DNA of 9,529 nucleotides, from the NCBI GenBank assembly GCA_012522615.1, contig JAAYKB010000031.1, positions 1 through 9,529 on the forward strand, given 5' to 3'. The notes under the pieces are model-generated. The model had not been told where the DNA came from and made no database searches. It worked only from the letters and a program-made list of their open reading frames with translations. Origin of the DNA: Clostridiales bacterium (GTDB lineage: Bacteria; Bacillota; Clostridia; Oscillospirales; Acutalibacteraceae). Below, in pieces: positions 1 to 4,816 of the stretch; positions within the stretch are counted from its first letter, which is position 1; each line of letters begins with the position of its first letter. A program made the position numbers and the translations under genes.

Positions 1-795
1 GCATCTAGAAAAATGTGTTACGCTGACAGCTTTCGTGCAGTACAAAAACTTGTAAATGATTTGGGTAGTGACTATAATCTATCTCTTATTCGGCTTGGCG
101 GAGCACGAAAATGTGTCTTCGTAGAAGGAAAAGATCTGAAGATACTCTCTAAATTTCATGAGATTTTATATCCAACCAGTAACGAATCGTTAGATCAACT
201 GCCTGTATTCGAACTTGGCGGGTGGAGTCGATTTGATGAAGCACTGGGCGCAGCTCGGCTATTTTATGAGGAGACTGGTGAAGAAATCAAAACTTTCTGT
301 ATTCTAGATAGGGACTATCACTCCCAGGACGAAGTAGATCAGTTGATGCAGAAGGCAAAAGAAAGTCATTTGCAGTTACATGTATGGGAGCGAAAAGAAC
401 TTGAAAATTATATACTTTCTCCTCAATCTATTTTTAAGCTAACCGACCAGCCCCAAGAGCATTATTCGCAATTTTGTATAGAACTTTTTCATGAATTAGA
501 AGTGCTGTATGATCAAACTTTAGGCGGATTCCTCGATCAATTTGATCATGAGTTTAACCATCAAAATCCCAGTACAAATCTGAAATTAGCGAAATTGGAG
601 TTGGATAAACGGTGGACAACATTAGAAAGTCGTCTTTCAGTGTGTAACGGAAAAGATATTATATTATTAGTCAACAGTTGGATTAGACAGCGCTATAAAA
701 AAAGTTCAAGCCGTGCAAGGCTTATAAAGGCGCTAGTTCCAGAGGATATTCCGTGTGAAATAAAGAACGTAATTTCCATGCTAATAGAAAAGTAA
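1..795 (+). CDS. OLD-like ATPase/nuclease, C-terminal TOPRIM part (5'-truncated by window)
   Basis: The frame is open from the first base (codons Ala-Ser-Arg-Lys precede the first ATG at 13), so this is most likely the C-terminal end of a longer protein. Numbering from the ATG at 13, I see the TOPRIM pattern: a beta strand ending in the acidic residue of VFVEGKD (E38), then a DxD motif in ILDRDYHS (D99, D101), then WERKELENYIL (125-135), which commonly follows the TOPRIM core in OLD-family and related AAA ATPases. The conserved Glu and Asp pair would bind Mg2+ for DNA or RNA cleavage. The ABC-type ATPase half (Walker A and B) would lie upstream of the window and is not seen. OLD-family proteins such as Gabija GajA and retron or phage-encoded OLD nucleases are known for anti-phage roles. 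Assigning this gene to defence is inference. The alternative is an OLD-like protein of unknown role. The stop is TAA at 793-795. Confidence 0.72.
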   Translation, partial: ASRKMCYADSFRAVQKLVNDLGSDYNLSLIRLGGARKCVFVEGKDLKILSKFHEILYPTSNESLDQLPVFELGGWSRFDEALGAARLFYEETGEEIKTFCILDRDYHSQDEVDQLMQKAKESHLQLHVWERKELENYILSPQSIFKLTDQPQEHYSQFCIELFHELEVLYDQTLGGFLDQFDHEFNHQNPSTNLKLAKLELDKRWTTLESRLSVCNGKDIILLVNSWIRQRYKKSSSRARLIKALVPEDIPCEIKNVISMLIEK

Positions 796-828
796 AGAAT
801 TACTGATATATTTGGAGACGAATACCGG

Positions 829-921
829 TTGATAAAGGTGATCGCTTTTATAGCATTAACAATATCCATAATATGGAGGATTGCTACATTAAGGTTTGCT
901 AATATAGTCAACGCTTTTTAG
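829..921 (+). other. Possible 30-residue hydrophobic peptide ORF (weak)
   Basis: A TTG at 829 opens a 30-codon frame ending in TAG at 919-921. The peptide begins Leu-Ile-Lys-Val-Ile-Ala-Phe-Ile-Ala-Leu and is strongly hydrophobic over its first 16 residues, then carries two Arg, so it could span a membrane. A GGAG lies at 814-817, but 11 bases from the TTG, which is long. The frame is the same as that of the preceding gene and is open from its TAA stop onward, so it may simply be decayed coding DNA or chance. I list it because the stretch between the two larger genes has no other coding candidate. Confidence 0.12.
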
Positions 922-930
922 GAACCCAAT

Positions 931-961
931 ATGACAAATAATTTCTTTATATAGCAATAAT
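931..961 (+). promoter_or_regulatory. Candidate sigma-A promoter for the DUF6602 gene
   Basis: ATGACA at 931-936 matches the -35 consensus in five of six positions. AATAAT at 956-961 matches the -10 consensus in five of six. The spacer is 19 bases, longer than the ideal 17, so strength is uncertain. It would start transcription shortly before the TTG-initiated gene at 1010 and makes independent expression of that gene plausible. Confidence 0.3.
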
Positions 962-989
962 ACGTTATCCTAAAAATATAAAAAACGTA
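961..989. repeat. Inverted repeat TACGTT / AACGTA upstream of the DUF6602 gene
   Basis: TACGTT at 961-966 is matched by its reverse complement AACGTA at 984-989, with 17 AT-rich bases between. It sits at or just after the candidate -10 box and 20 bases before the TTG start, a place where a repressor or an RNA hairpin could act. With only six pairs it could be chance. Confidence 0.25.
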
Positions 990-1009
990 ATTTGATTGGA
1001 GGACATTCT

Positions 1010-2161
1010 TTGTATATTTATAATCTTAAAGCTGTTGCTAAGAAGTTAGAAATTGACTATGCGGAAGTAACATCTCACATTAGTCATATGGGAGAGCTTG
1101 GTGCGAGCCGAGAAGAACTACTGAGGGACTATATCAAGAATTATCTTCCTGAAAAGTTTAAAGTTGGGAGGGGGATTATACTTGATTCAGATGGACATCA
1201 AAGTCGTCAACAGGATTTTATAATTTATGATGCCTTTAACAGTCCCGCTGCACTCTTGATGGATGGCCTGCAAGTTCTGCCGATAGAAAGTGTCTATTGC
1301 ACGATAGAAATAAAATCTACATTAAATAAAACTGAACTTGCTAAATGTGTTGAGAACATTAAAAGCGTAAGGATGCTAAAGCCTTGTGTCATTCATAACT
1401 TACCAATTCAGCCAGCCATAACGAATAAAAGCTTGGGATTTGTCTTTGCCTATACATCTGATACGAGTATTGAAACACTCTTAGATAATTTCTATGAGTT
1501 AAATAAAAATGTTGAATTGGATCATCAGATTAGCTTAGTTTGTGTTCTGGACAAAGGATTAATCCTTAGGACGAACAATTCTATGATAGGTCAAATTTCA
1601 TATGTGCCTGCGCCAAATACCACTTTAGGTTTTTGTAAAAATCCTCTCGAAACAAATTTCTACCTTTTCTATCTGTTTTTAATGAACGCTTTAAATAGTA
1701 TGACAAACTTACCGCCTGATTTAATGACATACGCAGAAAAACAAGGGGCTTTGAGTATTAAAACAATATACCCTAATAAATATGTTTCAGAAAGCGGTAC
1801 ATACAATTTTGGAAATGTTACTTTAACCGGAGCGTTTATTAAGCAATTTCCTGATCTTATGAAAAAATCTACACAATTTCAAAATGGTGCAATGAACAAG
1901 GACGAATTACTTGATTTTTTATTGTCTGATATTTCCACCGTTGCAAATACAATAAATAACGGAAACACAAACAATCTTTTGTTTGGTGATGAAAGCAAAG
2001 GAATTAACTTGAACAAAATTCTCTCTCTATATATAAAAAAATCAAAAGGCATTCCTTTAACCGTTGAAGAAATTGCGCTTTATAATCAACAATCAGATGC
2101 AATCTATGGTATGTATATTACTATGTGTCCCCCAAAAGATGATAATGGGCAACCAGTTTAA
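1010..2161 (+). CDS. DUF6602 domain protein, putative PD-(D/E)XK-like nuclease
   Basis: I place the start at TTG 1010, giving 383 residues, because GGAGGA at 998-1003 lies six bases ahead of it. The longer frame from TTG 992 would put that SD inside the coding region. The first 110 residues match my memory of DUF6602: SHISHMGELGASREELLRDY (22-41), YLPEKFKVGRG (45-55), then SRQQDFIIYD (65-74) and ESVYCTIEIKSTL (93-105). The spacing of D69 with E100-x-K102 resembles a PD-(D/E)XK nuclease core, so metal-dependent nucleic-acid cleavage is a reasonable guess, not a demonstrated activity. The remaining ~270 residues are not recognised. There are no membrane segments or signal peptide, so a cytoplasmic location is expected. 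It follows an OLD-like gene by 214 bases on the same strand, with a possible promoter of its own. This suggests a defence neighbourhood but not necessarily one operon. Confidence 0.62.
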   Translation: MYIYNLKAVAKKLEIDYAEVTSHISHMGELGASREELLRDYIKNYLPEKFKVGRGIILDSDGHQSRQQDFIIYDAFNSPAALLMDGLQVLPIESVYCTIEIKSTLNKTELAKCVENIKSVRMLKPCVIHNLPIQPAITNKSLGFVFAYTSDTSIETLLDNFYELNKNVELDHQISLVCVLDKGLILRTNNSMIGQISYVPAPNTTLGFCKNPLETNFYLFYLFLMNALNSMTNLPPDLMTYAEKQGALSIKTIYPNKYVSESGTYNFGNVTLTGAFIKQFPDLMKKSTQFQNGAMNKDELLDFLLSDISTVANTINNGNTNNLLFGDESKGINLNKILSLYIKKSKGIPLTVEEIALYNQQSDAIYGMYITMCPPKDDNGQPV

Positions 2162-2277
2162 AAACATTACCCACTTAAAAAACAGAAGCAATATTGAAGG
2201 TATTTGAGAAGGCTCTTGCCACCGCGTAGAGGTTTAGTGCTATGTTTATAAAATATTTAGGGAATGGGGAAAAGACA

Positions 2278-2514
2278 ATGACTTTGGTAGAATTTTCAAA
2301 AGAGTTGCGTACAATGTATGATAATGCTGGTTATAAGGAAAAGGCGGTGTCGATTCATTTATTTGGAATTAAATATGCAGACCAAATAGAAGATTCTGAT
2401 GTCACCGTTAAGGATATCGTTTTGGCCGCTCAGCTTCCAGAGTCATATCACACAGAGGTACATAAGGGTATGCGTTTGGCGCGGTATGTCAGTATAAAAA
2501 AGATACCAGAATAG
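2278..2514 (+). CDS. Small HTH-like domain protein
   Basis: I chose ATG 2278 (78 residues) because proteins of this type, as I remember them, begin with a Met-Thr-x-x-Glu-Phe stretch and run straight into the ELRTMYDNA helix. A purine-rich GGGGAAAAG at 2267-2275 serves as SD. An upstream in-frame ATG at 2242, with AGAGG at 2228-2232, would add 12 residues and cannot be excluded. Visible features are an N-terminal helix (2-18), the conserved-looking AVSIHLFGIKYADQIE segment and a C-terminal TEVHKGMRLARYV segment resembling the recognition-helix end of a compact winged or HTH fold. It may regulate or accompany the neighbouring DUF6602 gene, but nothing in the sequence ties them together. The gene is AT-rich like its left neighbours. 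Target and role are unknown. Confidence 0.55.
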   Translation: MTLVEFSKELRTMYDNAGYKEKAVSIHLFGIKYADQIEDSDVTVKDIVLAAQLPESYHTEVHKGMRLARYVSIKKIPE

Positions 2515-2517
2515 GAA

Positions 2518-2549
2518 TTGTTGTAACTTCCCATTTTGTTTATTATAAG
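2518..2549 (+). promoter_or_regulatory. Candidate sigma-A promoter for the GyrI-like gene
   Basis: Two overlapping, equally spaced options exist. TTGTAA at 2521-2526 and TATAAG at 2544-2549 are separated by 17 bases. TTGTTG at 2518-2523 and TATTAT at 2541-2546 are also separated by 17 bases. Either -10 box matches consensus in five of six positions. The promoter begins directly after the stop of the HTH-like gene and precedes the GyrI-like start by about 80 bases, which implies a separate transcription unit. Confidence 0.42.
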
Positions 2550-2563
2550 CAGTGGATGTAAAG

Positions 2564-2584
2564 CACTCAACCAACCCTTGAGTG
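2564..2584 (+). repeat. Hairpin or operator dyad in the GyrI-like gene leader
   Basis: CACTCAA at 2564-2570 pairs perfectly with TTGAGTG at 2578-2584 around a seven-base loop. It lies 15 bases after the candidate -10 box, so it would be in the early transcript or act as an operator overlapping the initially transcribed region. No T-run follows on either strand, so it is not a typical intrinsic terminator. Confidence 0.4.
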
Positions 2585-2630
2585 TATAACCGAAGAAGAA
2601 AAAGAAATTTTAAGTTTATGGGGGTCAACC

Positions 2631-3263
2631 ATGGCGTTTGATTTTAAGAAAGGATATAAAGAATTTTATATGCCGAATAATAAGCCTGAGATTGTGACTG
2701 TTCCAAAGGCAAACTATATCGCGGTGAGAGGCGCCGGAAATCCGAATGAAGAAGGCGGGGCATATCAGCAGGCTATAAGTGTTTTATATGCAATAGCCTA
2801 TACCTTGAAAATGAGTTATAAGACGGGATATAAGATAGAAGGCTTTTTTGAATATGTGGTTCCTCCGCTTGAGGGATTTTGGTGGCAGGATGATGTGGAA
2901 GGCGTTGATTACAGCAACAAGGATACATTTAATTGGATATCTGTAATCAGGCTTCCGGATTTTGTTTCTAAACAGGATTTTGACTGGGCTGTGGAGGCTG
3001 CTTCCAAAAAGAAGAAGATAGACTGCTCTAAAGCGGAATATATTACTATAGAAGAAGGTTTGTGTGTTCAAATTATGCATTATGGACCATTTGACGATGA
3101 GCCTGCGACTGTAGATATCATGGATAAATTCATCGAACAGAACGGTTATCAGAATGATTTCAGCGATACCAGACTACATCATGAAATATACTTGTCTGAT
3201 GTGAGAAAGGCTGCGTCGGAAAAATGGAAAACGGTCATCAGGCATCCGATAAAGCGGAAATAA
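2631..3263 (+). CDS. GyrI-like small-molecule-binding protein
   Basis: This 210-residue protein is of the stand-alone GyrI-like/SbmC type, about the usual length for the Firmicutes form beginning MAFDFKK. Visible family segments are IAVRGAGNPNEEGGAY (30-45), VVPPLEGFWW (76-85), IRLPDF (106-111), MHYGPFDDEPAT (149-160) and HHEIYLSD (183-190). The fold is a tandem of beta-alpha-beta-beta units forming a cleft for small, often toxic or cationic molecules. Some members of this type have been reported as hydrolases of cyclopropane-bearing DNA-alkylating compounds; E185 in HHEIYLSD and the WW pair at 84-85 are plausible pocket residues here. The start is ATG 2631 with GGGGG at 2620-2624, six bases ahead. 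No signal peptide is present, so it is cytoplasmic. Its own promoter and dyad lie upstream and a small transporter gene follows, which fits a detoxification or drug-response pair. That pairing is inference. Confidence 0.82.
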   Translation: MAFDFKKGYKEFYMPNNKPEIVTVPKANYIAVRGAGNPNEEGGAYQQAISVLYAIAYTLKMSYKTGYKIEGFFEYVVPPLEGFWWQDDVEGVDYSNKDTFNWISVIRLPDFVSKQDFDWAVEAASKKKKIDCSKAEYITIEEGLCVQIMHYGPFDDEPATVDIMDKFIEQNGYQNDFSDTRLHHEIYLSDVRKAASEKWKTVIRHPIKRK

Positions 3264-3297
3264 ATCCCGGTTTGTTGTGCGGCGAAATGGCGGATAG

Positions 3298-3427
3298 TCT
3301 GCTTCTGCGAGACGGTGAAGCAGATGCTGGTATTTTCATCAGATATTGAAATAAAAATTGATACCCATAACAAACGGCAGATTGTGATTTCACGGAATAA
3401 TTACCGTGGAGCGGGTGGGCACCTACC
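3298..3427 (+). promoter_or_regulatory. Hairpin-rich leader of the transporter gene
   Basis: The 203-base gap between the GyrI-like and transporter genes contains three potential hairpins. TCTGCTTC at 3298-3305 pairs with GAAGCAGA at 3317-3324. CACGG at 3391-3395 pairs with CCGTG at 3404-3408. GGTGG at 3414-3418 pairs with CTACC at 3423-3427 (one G-U pair). The last ends 24 bases before the AAGGAG SD of the transporter gene. I do not recognise a known riboswitch class. It could be an untranslated regulatory leader, or the remains of coding sequence, because one frame is open across it. Confidence 0.25.
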
Positions 3428-3473
3428 GTACAAAAGGCCAAATATATTTTCAAGGAGAAACAGGAAATGTTAG
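3324..3473 (+). CDS. Possible 49-residue small ORF overlapping the transporter start (weak)
   Basis: An ATG at 3324 opens a 49-codon frame that ends in TAG at 3471-3473, overlapping the transporter start by seven bases. The same frame is open back to the stop of the GyrI-like gene at 3261-3263. The predicted peptide is basic (for example SRNNYRG in the middle and SRRNRK at the end) and matches nothing I know. Its only upstream purine stretch, GGTGAAG at 3314-3320, is a poor SD. A translated leader peptide, gene decay and chance are all possible. Confidence 0.13.
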   Translation: MLVFSSDIEIKIDTHNKRQIVISRNNYRGAGGHLPYKRPNIFSRRNRKC

Positions 3474-3895
3474 CTTATGTTTGGCCGATTGCGTTGGTCG
3501 TGTTATCAAATGTGTTTTATCAAATCAGTGCAAAGTCGGTACCGGATAGGATGAATCCGCTTGCTTCCTTGACGATTACTTATGTAATTGGTGCGGTTGC
3601 TTCTGTGATACTGTATTATGCGCTGAATAAGGATGCAAATATCATACTCGAATACAGGAAGATTAATTGGGCGCCGTTTTTACTCGGGTTTGCTGTTGTC
3701 GGTCTGGAGGTCGGATACATTTACGCTTACAAGGCAGGGTGGCCGATAAGTATGGCGCAGATTGTTCAGGCTTCCGTATTGGCTGTCGTTCTGATTTTCG
3801 TCGGGTATCTGGTTTATCATGAGGCGATGACATGGAATAAGATTGCCGGAATCATAGTTTGCTTGGCGGGGCTTGCACTTATCAATATAAAGTAA
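3467..3895 (+). CDS. Small single-domain EamA/DMT-type transporter
   Basis: This 142-residue protein is almost entirely membrane. I see hydrophobic segments at about 3-22, 32-53, 68-90, 95-117 and 123-140, with a short Lys-rich loop between the second and third. That is half the length of a standard ten-helix EamA transporter, so it would be expected to act as a dimer, as related half-size drug/metabolite transporters do. The segment GYIYAYKAGWPISMAQIVQA (82-101) and a C-terminal IVCLAGLALINIK are typical of EamA repeats. The start is ATG 3467 with AAGGAG at 3452-3457, nine bases ahead. It sits in the inner membrane. Substrate is unknown. The upstream GyrI-like gene suggests export of a small toxic molecule, though uptake or lipid-sugar flipping cannot be excluded. 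Confidence 0.75.
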   Translation: MLAYVWPIALVVLSNVFYQISAKSVPDRMNPLASLTITYVIGAVASVILYYALNKDANIILEYRKINWAPFLLGFAVVGLEVGYIYAYKAGWPISMAQIVQASVLAVVLIFVGYLVYHEAMTWNKIAGIIVCLAGLALINIK

Positions 3896-3968
3896 GCCGG
3901 AGTGGAAATTTTGGTTTGATTTGATTGAATTCACGGCGGGAGTCTTGTGTTTTTTTATTTTGGCATAA

Positions 3969-4012
3969 AATAGGCTTTACATTATTTATTGGCGAATAAT
4001 GTAAAGCCTATT
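3969..4012. terminator. Perfect 18-bp inverted repeat, probable transcription terminator
   Basis: AATAGGCTTTACATTATT at 3969-3986 is followed by an eight-base loop (3987-3994) and then by its exact reverse complement at 3995-4012. It lies 74 bases after the transporter stop and before the promoter region of the sugar operon, the expected place for a terminator. The stem is AT-rich with a GGC/GCC core. The + strand has only TTGTT after the stem, a poor U-tract. The - strand reads TTTTATG, slightly better, so a bidirectional or weak terminator is possible. A long T-run (3951-3957) precedes the stem on the + strand. Confidence 0.6.
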
Positions 4013-4018
4013 GTTCGG

Positions 4019-4046
4019 ATGTCAAAAAAGTAAATATTTCTGACAT
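4019..4046. promoter_or_regulatory. Dyad ATGTCA / TGACAT, candidate operator
   Basis: ATGTCA at 4019-4024 and TGACAT at 4041-4046 are exact reverse complements 16 bases apart. An inner AAA (4026-4028) can also face TTT (4037-4039). It follows directly after the probable terminator and lies upstream of the repeated elements and candidate promoter of the sugar operon, so it fits an activator or repressor site. Confidence 0.3.
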
Positions 4047-4050
4047 ATTG

Positions 4051-4120
4051 TATTAATATACTACTAACAGGACAAAGAGTAGCATTGAAGTTGTTTCCCC
4101 GGGATATTAATATCATACTA
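4051..4120 (+). repeat. Two direct repeats with core TATTAATAT in the sugar operon upstream region
   Basis: TATTAATAT occurs at 4051-4059 and at 4105-4113. After two differing bases both copies continue TACTA, giving 16 bases with 14 identical. The copies are 54 bases apart, close to five helical turns, so both could face the same side of the DNA. The second copy is embedded in a perfect 12-bp palindrome, GATATTAATATC, at 4103-4114. AT-rich sequence raises the chance of coincidence. Confidence 0.35.
4091..4119 (+). promoter_or_regulatory. Candidate sigma-A promoter of the esterase-GH65-mutase-GH20 operon
   Basis: TTGTTT at 4091-4096 and CATACT at 4114-4119 are separated by exactly 17 bases and each matches consensus in four of six positions. 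The palindrome GATATTAATATC (4103-4114) fills the spacer and touches the -10 box, so a protein bound there would block or reshape the promoter. The predicted transcript would have a leader of roughly 45 bases. Confidence 0.38.
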
Positions 4121-4132
4121 TAGCCATATTAA

Positions 4133-4156
4133 ATTTGCTCGACCGATAGAGCAAAT
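4133..4156 (+). promoter_or_regulatory. 8-bp hairpin/dyad beside the SD of the esterase gene
   Basis: ATTTGCTC at 4133-4140 pairs perfectly with GAGCAAAT at 4149-4156 around an eight-base loop. The 3' arm ends two bases before the GGAGG SD (4159-4163). As DNA it could be an operator downstream of the promoter. As RNA it could modulate ribosome access or stabilise the 5' end of the operon transcript. Confidence 0.4.
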
Positions 4157-4170
4157 GTGGAGGTATAAAT

Positions 4171-4794
4171 ATGTTTAAGAAAAACAGCGTGGTTCTTTTT
4201 CAGGGAGACAGCATCACGGACGCGAACCGGAATTATGAGGATGAAAACAGCTGGGGCTTCGGTTATGTAAACATGATAGCGTCACGTTTGAGCGCCGTGT
4301 ATCCCGAGCTTAATATCCGCTACATAAACAAGGGGATTTGCGGTCATCGCGTGATTGACCTGAAGGAGAGATGGAAAAGGGATTGCATTGATTTGTCGCC
4401 CGATTACCTGTCAATAATGATTGGCATAAACGATACCTTGAGGCGATATGACTCTAATCTGATTACCTCTGCCGAGGAATTTAAGGCGAATTATCGCGAT
4501 ATTCTGCTGGATGTAAAGAATAACACCAACGCGAAGATTATTATTTGCGAGCCGTTTATTATTCCGGTATCCGAGGAAAAGAAGATGTGGCGTGAGGATC
4601 TTGAACCCAAAATCAACGCGGTGCGTGAGCTTGCAATCGAATTTGCCGACGTTTTTATTCCGCTAGACGGAATATTTGCGGCCGCATGCTGCAAAAGGGA
4701 GCCGACTTTTTGGTCGCTTGACGGAATTCATCCGATACAAAACGGAAGTGCACTGATTACTGAAGAATGGATAAATGCTGTGAAGTCGCTATAA
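4171..4794 (+). CDS. SGNH/GDSL-type esterase
   Basis: This 207-residue protein shows all the SGNH blocks in order. GDSITD (12-17) carries the nucleophile S14. NKGICGH (53-59) supplies the oxyanion Gly. GIND (85-88) carries N87. DGIHP (184-188) carries the D184 and H187 of the triad. Length and the IIICEPFIIP and WREDL segments match a common Firmicutes family of cytoplasmic GDSL esterases, often found in carbohydrate loci. It probably removes acetyl or another short acyl group from a sugar. No signal peptide is seen, so it acts inside the cell. ATG 4171 is preceded by GGAGG at 4159-4163, seven bases away. It is the first gene of the operon and ends 22 bases before the GH65 gene. The exact acyl substrate cannot be read from the sequence. 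Confidence 0.85.
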   Translation: MFKKNSVVLFQGDSITDANRNYEDENSWGFGYVNMIASRLSAVYPELNIRYINKGICGHRVIDLKERWKRDCIDLSPDYLSIMIGINDTLRRYDSNLITSAEEFKANYRDILLDVKNNTNAKIIICEPFIIPVSEEKKMWREDLEPKINAVRELAIEFADVFIPLDGIFAAACCKREPTFWSLDGIHPIQNGSALITEEWINAVKSL

Positions 4795-4816
4795 TATAAA
4801 AACGGGGGGCTGCTTT

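Noticed and set aside
3409..3430. T-box-like core GGGTGGGCACC upstream of the transporter gene
   Set aside because: It resembles the T-box GGGTGGNACC but has an extra base, and no following terminator or antiterminator pair or stem I features are visible. The downstream gene is not an obvious amino-acid gene.
3238..3453. A - strand open frame covering the gap before the transporter
   Set aside because: No SD before its ATG, no family resemblance, and it continues antisense into the GyrI-like gene.
3948..3968. T-rich stretch after the transporter gene as an intrinsic terminator by itself
   Set aside because: Only a five-pair stem with two G-U pairs (CAC...GTG) precedes it. The perfect repeat just downstream is the stronger terminator candidate.
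4131..4156. CcpA-type cre site in the sugar operon leader
   Set aside because: The dyad TTTGCTC...GAGCAAA lacks the central CG and does not fit the cre consensus as I know it. No other cre match was seen upstream of the operon.
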